A DNA stretch of 64,000 nucleotides, from NCBI GenBank assembly GCA_030847615.1, contig JAUMIR010000001.1, positions 439,634,687 to 439,698,686 of the forward strand, written 5' to 3'. The notes beneath the pieces were generated by a model that saw only the letters and a list, made by a program, of their open reading frames with translations, made no database searches and was not told the DNA's origin. The translations under genes and the position numbers were made by a program. The DNA comes from Gambelia wislizenii (lineage: Eukaryota > Chordata > Lepidosauria > Squamata > Crotaphytidae). Positions 56,514-64,000 of the stretch are shown in pieces (positions within the stretch are counted from its first letter, which is position 1; each line of letters opens with the position of its first letter).

Positions 56514-56776
56514 CTGTGAAATAGATAAGAAAAAGAATAAGATGGAACCTCTTTGTAGACAAATAAATCTCTTGGCAAAGTAAAATAAGGCATAAAAAGA
56601 CATCAAAGACAAAAAAAAGTTAATTTTTTTATAATCTTTCCAAAGGCTCCAACTTATTATATTTGTTACAGAATGAAGTTTAGAGTAGTGAGTATCTTCT
56701 TGTTCAAATAAGCAACATTCACCACTTAAGATCCACTCTGTGAGAGAAATATATCTGTCTAAGAAAGGACAGGTTG

Positions 56777-56784
56777 CTTACCTG
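56777..56784 (-). promoter_or_regulatory. Cryptic splice donor consensus in DIRS derivative E
   Basis: The - strand reads CAG|GTAAGC at the element's left terminus. This is a near-ideal 5' splice site in the sense orientation of PPP2R3C. Whether it is used cannot be seen. Confidence 0.4.
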
Positions 56785-56818
56785 TAACCATAGATCTTCG
56801 AGTGGTCTTCTGTGAATT

Positions 56819-56970
56819 CACACAGTTGGGTTACTCCTGCGCCTGCGCAGAGCTTCGGAACCTTCTAGAAACGCTAGGCAGAACATGCTTTGATACATTT
56901 TTGGCGGTAACTCCGCCCACCCTAACGGTCCCTTAAAAGGGCTTCCCGCTCAAATTCCCCTCAGTTCCTT
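56819..56970. repeat. DIRS E left inverted terminal repeat (152 bp)
   Basis: Runs from CACACAGTTGGG to CCTCAGTTCCTT. Its reverse complement is identical to 58009-58160. The next bases (GAATGACG against TCTTTCCG) diverge at once, so the boundary is sharp. Confidence 0.92.
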
Positions 56971-57059
56971 GAATGACGCCGCAACATGCAGCACCAGGAA
57001 CATTAAGCATGTGTATGTAATGCCACAGGACATAGAGGGGAGGATGGGCGGGTCTGTGT

Positions 57060-57148
57060 GAATTCACAGAAGACCACTCGAAGATCTATGGTTACAGGTA
57101 AGCAACCTGTCCATCTTCTTCGTGGTCTCTGTGAATCACACAGTTGGG
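57060..57148. repeat. DIRS E internal complementary region
   Basis: The first part (GAATTCACAGAAGACC to AAGCAACCTGTCC) complements the left terminus exactly; the second part (ATCTTCTTCGTGG to CAGTTGGG) complements the right terminus exactly. Confidence 0.9.
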
Positions 57149-57305
57149 TGTAGACTGGCAAGCTTCACTCTTGGAGGTGGGTATGTCCTACACCATAAAA
57201 CCAAATATATCAACCAAGTAAACTTAACATTAAGAGTACCTTTGCTAAATAAAATGATCAAAGCATATTACAACAACAATGACTTGGCAACAGATAAACA
57301 CTCAC

Positions 57306-57977
57306 TCATTGAATGGAAGATAACAGTACAGCCTTCCCAAAGGCCGCCTCGTTCCTAGAACGAGAGTCAAGTCTATAATGAGAGATGAAGGTCAAAGTTG
57401 ATGACCAAGTTGCAGCTCTGCAAATGTTCTCTAGAGGCACTCCAGAGAGAAAGGCTGTCGAGGTGGAGACAGCTCTCGTAGAGTGTCCTCGAATCCGTGA
57501 AGGCAAAGGTTTCCTTGCAAGTTCATAGCAGAGCGCGATGGTCGAAGTCACCCATTTCGACAGTCTTTGTGGCGAGATGGGCTCGCCGAGCTTAGAGTCA
57601 GCGTAAGACACAAACAGTTTGGATGACTTTCTATGGGACGCAGTTTGTTGGATGTAGAAGGCTAGAGCCCGTCTGACATCCATGAGATGAAGGGTGCGTT
57701 CGAATTCATCCTTCGGGTCCTGCATCAGAGCAGGGAGAGTGATGGACTAGTTGAGATGGAAGCTGGAGACCACCTTCGGGAGGAAGGAGATGTCGGGACG
57801 GAGGACCACTTTGTGCTTATGAAAGATTGTGTAGGGAGGATCGGACCGTAAGGCGCAGATCTCACCAGCCCGACGCGCTGACGTGATCGCCACCAAGAAG
57901 GCTGTCTTCCAGGAGAGCAGTTGGAGATCAATGGAAGCCATGGGCTCAAAGGGTCGACGGACCAGTTGAGAGAGCAC
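57306..57977 (-). pseudogene. DIRS E tyrosine recombinase, one in-frame stop
   Basis: A single frame from 57977 to 57306 encodes the catalytic half of a DIRS tyrosine recombinase. The first catalytic Arg is in AITSARRAGEICALR, the His-x-x-Arg box is GHSTRAVST, the Trp segment is AATWSSTL and the nucleophile is in FISHYRLD. Only one TAG at 57747-57749 interrupts it; the frame is the same on both sides. The N-terminal core-binding region is absent because of the internal deletion. An active recombinase would join the circular DNA to the target; this copy probably relies on enzymes of full-length relatives. Confidence 0.85.
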
Positions 57978-58008
57978 CAGTTCGAGGCTCCAAGCCGGGG
58001 CGGAAAGA

Positions 58009-58160
58009 AAGGAACTGAGGGGAATTTGAGCGGGAAGCCCTTTTAAGGGACCGTTAGGGTGGGCGGAGTTACCGCCAAAAATGTATCAAAGCATGTTCTG
58101 CCTAGCGTTTCTAGAAGGTTCCGAAGCTCTGCGCAGGCGCAGGAGTAACCCAACTGTGTG
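58009..58160. repeat. DIRS E right inverted terminal repeat (152 bp)
   Basis: Runs from AAGGAACTGAGG to CAACTGTGTG; perfect complement of the left repeat. Confidence 0.92.
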
Positions 58161-58287
58161 ATTCACAGAGACCACGAAGAAGATCCACTAAAGGGTTAAT
58201 GCATGTAGCAGGAGGGAGACCAGATAGTATCAGTTTGAAATATTAGTGAGAGAGGAGATAACAGAAGCAGATAAAGAAGTAGTTGTA

Positions 58288-58875
58288 CAGTAGCATCCCC
58301 TATCTGTAGGGGATTGGTTCTGGGGCCTCCTGTGGATGGTGAATTTCGCAGATAATAGCAAATGCCATTCTGGGGGGCCATACCATGAAAGGGGGGGGTG
58401 AGTTTGCTCCTCCCCCCTCCCTTCACCCCCACCATGGCTCCGCCACAGGGTTGAAGGGGGGGGGGTGAGATGCGAGATCGCTGTCACTTCCCCTGGGAGG
58501 GCTCCTGTCGACGTGGTGCCGATCGCAGTGGCGAAGGGGGAAGAGAAGCGATCTCGCCCCCACAATTGCTGCCATGGTGGGGCCATAGCAGGGGCAAAGG
58601 GGGAAGGGGCAGAGAAGCGATCTCCCCCTTCGCTTCTGCGATCGCCTCTATGGCGGGGGCAAAGGGGGAAGGTGGGGGGAGAGATCGCTTCTCCACCTCC
58701 TTCCCCCCAGCGATTGCTGTCACGGCAACCAAGAGCCCACCCAGGGGAAGGAACGGGGGAGGTGAGATCCCTCCTTCCCCCTCCCTTCCCTTCCCTTCCC
58801 TTCCCTTCCTGCCATCACCAACCGTGGATAATTGAATCCATGGTTGGCGAATCAGTGGATGCAGGGGTGCTATTG
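58288..58875. mobile_element. Tigger-like MITE with internal GC-rich tandem repeats
   Basis: Ends CAGTAGCATCCCCTATCTG and GGATGCAGGGGTGCTATTG, TA on both sides. The interior (58370-58810) has repeated GGGCAAAGGGGGAAGG and GAGAAGCGATCTC words and a (CCCTT)n run at 58785-58808. Frames on both strands are products of this composition. Confidence 0.75.
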
Positions 58876-59248
58876 TAACTCCATATTCTTGACCTTAAAA
58901 AATAAAACTCCCATTTAGGTTACTTAGCTGCTTTCTGTTTAAAGTGTGGTAGTGCTAGGCTTACTTTGCTACTCTCCTCTCATCATCACTCCAGTACAGA
59001 GGACAGCAGGAGACTTTCTATCTAAGTCAGAAGAATTTTTAAAACCTTTCCTAAATCATATCATCTGCAAGAGTACAGGGATGAGATCACAATTAGACCC
59101 AATGTGCTCTGTGTGGTATGTTATATGCATGTGAACATTAAGTTTTTGGCCAGGGATGGCAAGATGTTGACTCATGGACAGGACAGATTGTGCTGACTGT
59201 CAATCTTGAGGTGAATGGGAAAGCAAGTTATTTTGAGGTTATTCTGCT
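58876..59248. other. PPP2R3C intron, no recognised feature
   Basis: Unique-looking intron sequence. Confidence 0.45.
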
Positions 59249-59326
59249 TTGATTGTTTATTCCTGCACGGCAGGCGGCTGGACTGGATGGCCCTTGTGGT
59301 CGCTTCCAACTCTATGATTCTATGAG
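59249..59326 (+). mobile_element. CR1 LINE 3'-end fragment
   Basis: CCTGCACGGCAGGCGGCTGG, ATGGCCCTTGTGGTCG and the end CTATGATTCTATG. Antisense to PPP2R3C. Confidence 0.88.
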
Positions 59327-59918
59327 ATGCAGGATGAAGAAAACATGCCACCACTTTGCAACAGTGCCTTTTTAGCAGAGTCTTGGAAGCAGCAGAGAAC
59401 CTTCTGGCCTGTATACCGCCAATTCTAAGGTGAATTGCTCAGAGCAATTTGCTCAAAGCAAAATGTTCAGGCCAAATTTAGTGTTCCAGAGACTCCCTTC
59501 TCCTTCAATCACAGCATATATCAGTGGTGTCTCCACAGTTGTACGTCATGGCTAAAATAAAACTGTTTTTTGAAAGAAAGTGCTGTGCGGTTCTCATAGC
59601 CCTCCTGTACTACACACTTCATCAGTACACAGAACAAAAGTACTGAAAGAAAGGGGAACTAATGAAATAAAAGGGATCATCATCTAGATATTCTTCTGAT
59701 TTATGACTTCTTTAAAAGGAACTGCTTTAATTTTTTTTATTTTGTTTCCTGCATCCATTACAAGAACTTTGCTCTTTTAGAAAAGTCAAATCAAGATGTT
59801 TATTCTTATTAAATTCAATGTTACAAACCTACTGAAGTTTGTAGACCTCTCTCTCTTTAGGACTGCTGTCAACATGTTATTATACAGTTTATTATATAAT
59901 TTGTAAAAACAAACCCAC
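59327..59918. other. PPP2R3C intron, no recognised feature
   Basis: AT-rich intron between the CR1 fragment and the exon at 59919; nothing further seen. Confidence 0.5.
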
Positions 59919-60016
59919 CTTTTCTCATCACATAATTGAAAAACTGCATTATAGATATCCTTCCATGTGGGTCATTGTGAAGTAACTTGGCAAAGACTTT
60001 AGCGGTGAAGAACTGC
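59919..60016 (-). CDS. PPP2R3C: PPP2R3C exon (98 bp)
   Basis: From GTTTCACAG to AAAG|GTGGGT. Encodes QFFTAKVFAKLLHNDPHGR and ISIMQFFNYVMRK, the start of the conserved B'' domain. Confidence 0.95.
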
Positions 60017-60165
60017 CTGTGAAACATGAATGTAACATTGAAGTTCTGCAGAACCAATGTAAATTCTGCAATAGTTGCAGTAAGTTTCACAGTTAAATTA
60101 TTTTGTGGAAAATTGAGAGGTGAGGACTGTGGGAGAGCCTGACTCTTAATATGAAGGTGCCTTAC

Positions 60166-60278
60166 TTGCATTTGGATCCAGCTTTCTCACCAACCTTCAG
60201 GAAGTTTTCATAGTTGATCATTGCTTCATCAGCCATCATAGGTAATGTCTGATGTTTGTCCAGGAGAAACCACAAATT
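60166..60278 (-). CDS. PPP2R3C: PPP2R3C exon (113 bp)
   Basis: From TTTTCTTTTCAG to GCAA|GTAAGG. Encodes NLWFLLDKHQTLPMMADEAM and INYENFLKVGEKAGSKC. Confidence 0.95.
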
Positions 60279-60705
60279 CTGAAAAGAAAAATAATTACCA
60301 TTGGGGCCTGGTCAGTCACAAAAGACAAGTTAATTTGCCCAAGAAACTGAGTATAAGGCAAAAGTTAGAGCTGAACCCCAAATATGCCCCCAATAAAATA
60401 AAAATTAAAACAAAACTAATGTTAAAAAATCCCCACAACATACATTCAGGCACTCCTGCCACAACAAAAATGAGTTTGCTTGAGTGTGGCAGAAAAGAAC
60501 AATGACTCTTCGTTCCTGGGTTCCTGGAGTCTGCCTTCCAATTTTTTTTTTTTTTAAAAAACCCAATGCAGCCAGAGCACCTTGAGTATACCAGGGTGGT
60601 GTCCAGGGGCACCAAGATGAAGACTGAAGCAGATGATATTTAATATCAAAGAGATTAATCTGAAGTTACATGAAACTAAAGAAAACATTATCAGTAATTT
60701 CTTAC
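60279..60705. other. PPP2R3C intron
   Basis: Short intron with a T/A run at 60540-60561; no repeat recognised. Confidence 0.5.
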
Positions 60706-60810
60706 CTGCAATTCTTCATTGTCCAACAGCTCTCTACTTTTTCTTTGCAAAAAGACTGCTCTAGATTCTTCTCTCAGTTTCTGTAATAAAATTTCATCTT
60801 CGGCCGGCAG
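60706..60810 (-). CDS. PPP2R3C: PPP2R3C first exon visible in the window (35 codons)
   Basis: 105 bp from TATTATTTAG to CAG|GTAAGA, phase 0. Encodes LPAEDEILLQKLREESRAVF and RKSRELLDNEELQ. By recall this begins at residue 63 of the human protein, so the exons for residues 1-62 are to the right of 64000 or were not detected. Confidence 0.95.
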
Positions 60811-62479
60811 CTAAATAATAAAGTAAGCAAATAAATAAACACATAAAGTTGTCAATTGTAGTATGGTAGGGCTCTATTGGCCAAAAGCCAAACTAGCCCA
60901 TCACAACATAAATTCATGCCACAAAAGAAATTAGAGTCTACTTCACATCAATATGCAAGGACAGATAAAAGCAAGAGTAAAATGGATGTATATATTAGCT
61001 GTTCCAGCTAGTTTTACCATTATGTTAGCATAGCAATAGTTCAAATCCTAATAGGAATTCAAACTCTTATTTTCAATTTATTTAATGTACCTTTGTGTAT
61101 GAATACACACTTATACAGTTTTTAGACCACCTTTTAATATAAAAACTTAGTTCCAGCAACTGTTTCTCCGACTCTCCCTGGCAAAATGGAACCAGCCTCT
61201 TTCAAATCCATATGAAAACCTTCAAAGTACAAGTATTAAAACTTCTTTTCTTACTATATTTCTGCTACAGAAATTCTTGCACTGGGATCAGTTTTTTAAT
61301 AACTTCCCCACTTTTTCTGCTGGTCAGATATATCAAAATTAACATGTTGCTTATAGTGAGTAATGGCAAGCAGTCATAAATGAAGTTTCTGAAAAAGCTT
61401 GGAAAAGGTATTTTTTGGACAAAACCCAGTCATCTAGCCAGTATGGTCAGTGGCCATGCCAGCTGAGGAATTTGGGAAGCAACAGTAAAAAAAATTGTTT
61501 CCAAACTGTTTTATTTTTTAAAGATGTCCCTCCCTCATCCCCATTTATTGTTGACATACAGCAAAATGTCACAACCAGTATCCAATAGCATGATGCAGGT
61601 TATCTGGGCAGAAACGGCACTTGGCCTCTCTTACATATTTGCAATGGTTCTTCCAACTCCTTCTTGCCACCCAATCAGCCTAAGTCTCCCTTTACAGCAA
61701 AGAGCTTTCAAAACAAGCACTGCCTAAGTGCTCAGATGAGAGTAGGTAAACCAAGAATTTTAAACTAAAAATGCTCCAGATACTGGTTATGGTATAGCAG
61801 GAAAAGGCTTCGGTAGGTAATATATTTACATCATAGTGACTATGTATAAGTACCTGATCATTTTTGGCCATTTATTTGGGTCAGGGAAGAGGGAAAGTAT
61901 GATAAAAGAGAGGCAGATCAGAGCAACCAGTGTAAAAATGTCATGTAAACACATTAGACTCTGTTCTGGAAGATATTCCCACAGCAGTTGGAGAGGGAGT
62001 TGAGAAACTGTGTTGTAGATTGGGAAGAACCAGAAAAACTGCAGTGTTCTCATGGACGTGCTTACTCTTCATGCCTTAGGTTGAGGAGATTCAGGCTTTT
62101 TGACATTTTATCAAACTTTTATGCAATAAAACACCGACAACTTTTGGGATTATTGACCAAGAAAGACACACTTTTGGCAAAATTCTAATAACGGATAAAC
62201 ATGATCATAGAGTGCCCTTAACCTAGTGGAACATACATATATCCACCCCTTGCAAAAAATGATTTCAGACTAACTGCAAAGCATACTGCAACTTTTGTTT
62301 ACAGCTGTATGCTTCACTTAAGAAATTCATATGCTTTAATACAGGATGATACTGCACATCACAAACTTTATTGGAAGAAAAACATTTTGTACAAAAACAG
62401 AAAAAAATCATTACAGAATCATTGAGAATCAGAATCACAAAGTGTAAGACTGACTGTATTCAACCATATTTTCAAATGA
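60811..62479. other. PPP2R3C upstream intron, no recognised feature
   Basis: AT-rich. I searched the - strand for an exon encoding the preceding part of PPP2R3C and found none. Confidence 0.45.
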
Positions 62480-63601
62480 TGGTTTTAAAAAAAGCATTAG
62501 TCATTCTAGGAAGGCTCTGGGTTATCCCCTTGTGCCAGCTGATCAAGGCAGGAGGCGAACATTCTAATCCATTCCTACCACTCTCCTTTTCCTCTCTCAA
62601 TTTTTTTTGTTATATAGGCTTGCCTGTAACTACGTACTTACAAACTCTCTTTTTGAACTCAAATCAGATTTATTTATTTCTTTAATAGTAGGGGATGGAT
62701 TGATCCTCCAGCCTTCTTAGAATGTCCATTCACTATCAACTTCTCATTCTCAGGAAGGCTATTGGAGCAATCCACTACCTCTGGGACACACCCAAGCTTA
62801 AGGATGGGAGTGGCTGTCCAAATCTTGAACTACAGCTTGTAAAACAGTATGCTTGAAAGCTGCTTGACTTGATCTAAACACATCCATTTTATAATACCTA
62901 ATGAATGTTGACAGATTCTTCCAACCAGCTACTTTCTAAACATCCTCTAAAGATGAAGTAACACTATAAGCTGTTCTTGCTGCCATTGTCCACGCAGAAT
63001 GCACCCACATCCTCTGCAGTCTCAGTACATATGCATAATCATAACACAAATACATCCTTTCAACCATCATGAAATAGTTGACTTAGATGTCTTAAAACCC
63101 AATGTTGTTGGATTAAAAGATATGTATAATACTTCCGTATATCTAGTAGATTTTGTTCTGTTAAGATAAACCTTTATACCTTTCTTACATCTAAAAAGTG
63201 CCACCTATTCTCTAATGGATGCGATGCTCAGAGCAAAACGTCAGAAGCTCTAATGTTGGCATAGTTGAAAAACTGGATAAGGATTTTGGCCTGAAAGATG
63301 GATCTATGGTCAGACAACTTATCTTCCTCAAATTTGCAACAGTTCGGGTTTACGGACAATGAAGCAATCTCTAACACCCACCTTGCTGAAGAAATTACCA
63401 CTAAAAATGAAACATTAAAAGTAAAAATTCTCTGAGATGCCTCTCTCAAAGTTTCAAAAGAAGGCCTTGTTAAAGAATTCAAAACTAAATTTAGATCCCA
63501 TTCAGGGAACCTATAAACAGTTGTTGGCACCTGAAAAGTCACTCCTCTCAAAAAACACTTGACATGGACACGAATTGACACAGGTTTCACATTAATAGAT
63601 A
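62480..63601 (-). mobile_element. DIRS-type fragment C (terminus, complementary region and recombinase)
   Basis: The left terminus (GTGCCAGCTGATCAAGGCAGG) matches that of element A. The complementary region at 62690-62790 and the recombinase remnant at 62850-63600 follow without interruption. The - strand frame SLTRPSFETLREASQ and FLVVISSARWVLEIASLSV carries Trp where the second Arg of SARR is expected. Near 62985 the His box reads HSAW and near 62915 the nucleophile segment is STFIRYYK. Its uninterrupted order shows where element B sits in element A. Truncated at 63601. Confidence 0.75.
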
Positions 63602-64000
63602 TGTCATGCCCCGTAAGCCTCATGAGGCTATAGAGTCAGAGGAGGACATAGATGGGAACAGCCCTAGGGACCCTGGCACAGGTTTATTTACACCTGTGCC
63701 AGCAGGGAACCCTGCCAGCCGAGAAACTCGAGTAGAGGAAGAGCCTGGTCCAAGTGGGTTGGCATCAGTTCCAGCAGAGAGTCCTGCCCACTCAGATAAG
63801 GACAAAGAAGAGGAGAGGGACTTACCTCCACCATCATATACCCAGCAGTAAGCTCAAAAGGAGGCTCAAGGGAGGTCTCTGAGAATTTATGAGAGGAACT
63901 TGCTTGTTAAGAAACACCTTAAAGCCTTAATTGCTTTATATAGGCTAGAAGTGGCAATGGAGGCTTTGTCAGAGATCAACTGATCTCCCTGGTGAAAGCT
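63602..64000 (+). mobile_element. Possible start of another LTR element (left edge only)
   Basis: At 63602 the DIRS recombinase stops and TGTCATGCCCCGTAAGCC begins, a TG start similar to the Gypsy LTR at 12592 (TGTCATG). The stretch is GC-richer, has a TATATAGG near 63938 and a short frame rich in Glu, Pro and Ser. The right end is outside the window, so the direct repeat cannot be confirmed; another gene or element is possible. Confidence 0.35.

Larger units (their letters stand above)
56767..58184 (-). mobile_element. Short DIRS derivative E, apparently young
   Basis: 1418 bp. Inverted terminal repeats of 152 bp at 56819-56970 and 58009-58160 are identical by direct reading. The outer left end (56767-56819) and outer right end (to 58184) are exactly complementary to the two halves of the internal region at 57060-57148. 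This is the DIRS layout in full. Between the right ITR and the internal region only the recombinase remains; gag, RT and RNase H are missing. The left end shares ACAGGTTGCTTACCTGTAAC with the internal region of the 19265-25076 element, so both belong to related lineages. It lies in a PPP2R3C intron in the sense orientation. Confidence 0.9.
12117..60810 (-). other. PPP2R3C: PPP2R3C gene (partial, 11 exons, C-terminal 391 residues)
   Basis: PPP2R3C encodes the B''-gamma (G5PR) regulatory subunit of protein phosphatase 2A. It targets the phosphatase and is reported at the centrosome and nucleus and with the GANP/MCM3AP complex (family knowledge). Eleven exons at 60810-60706, 60278-60166, 60016-59919, 56513-56443, 55940-55808, 55222-55167, 55086-55011, 50390-50254, 49283-49146, 45518-45459 and 12305-12117 sum to 1176 nt, that is 391 codons plus stop. 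Every acceptor is AG, every donor GT, and all phases join. The length equals human residues 63-453 by recall, so the copy is intact as far as seen. The first 62 codons are beyond the right edge. It faces FAM177A1 tail to tail, as in human 14q13. Introns are TE-rich, above all the last one, about 33 kb. Confidence 0.97.

Noticed and set aside
57306..57977. Domesticated host tyrosine recombinase
   Set aside because: It is enclosed by DIRS inverted repeats, carries an in-frame stop, lacks the N-terminal domain and lies within an intron.
58465..58878. 137-residue open frame on the + strand
   Set aside because: GC-rich tandem repeat within a TA-flanked MITE; frames are open on both strands and the peptide is Arg/Pro/Gly-rich without family.

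Overview
The window is vertebrate genomic DNA, most likely from a squamate reptile. It holds two convergent, intron-rich housekeeping genes and a dense load of transposable elements (TEs). The repeat mix points to a non-avian reptile: CR1 LINEs with the ATTCTATG-type 3' end, tRNA-derived and 5S-derived SINEs, DIRS-type tyrosine-recombinase retrotransposons, a chromodomain Ty3/Gypsy element, Tc1/mariner and Tigger-like transposons, and palindromic Penelope-like repeats. No species can be named from the sequence alone.

Genes. The last two coding exons of FAM177A1 lie on the + strand (5725-5822 and 7619-7831). On the - strand are eleven consecutive exons of PPP2R3C (60810 down to 12117). They encode the last 391 residues, by recall equal to human residues 63-453 without insertion or deletion; all splice sites and phases agree. 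The 5' exons of both genes are outside the window. The tail-to-tail arrangement matches the human 14q13 neighbourhood. The last PPP2R3C intron (12306-45458, about 33 kb) holds most of the repeats.

Repeat layout. 1-12100 (FAM177A1 introns, 3' end and the gap to PPP2R3C): a long palindromic repeat, a 5S-derived SINE, Tigger-like MITEs and a large foldback. 12592-19087: a degenerate 6.5-kb Ty3/Gypsy chromovirus with both LTRs and a MITE inside its reverse transcriptase. 19265-25076: a structurally complete but coding-dead DIRS element. 27180-44800: a second, - strand DIRS element broken by another DIRS copy, SINEs, CR1, mariner, palindromic repeats and several MITEs. 45655-46886: a Tc1 remnant. 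53345-54930: a TIR transposon filled with two GC-rich minisatellites. 56767-58184: a short, apparently young DIRS derivative with perfectly identical inverted repeats and a tyrosine recombinase broken by one stop codon. 62480-64000: a further DIRS fragment interrupted by what may be the start of another LTR element.

None of the TE proteins looks intact. The most interesting signals are hammerhead-ribozyme-like motifs inside the palindromic repeats, the young DIRS derivative that brings a consensus splice donor in the sense orientation of PPP2R3C, and the repeated occurrence of GC-rich minisatellites inside one class of TA-flanked inverted-repeat elements. Identity statements are by eye; no alignment was run.
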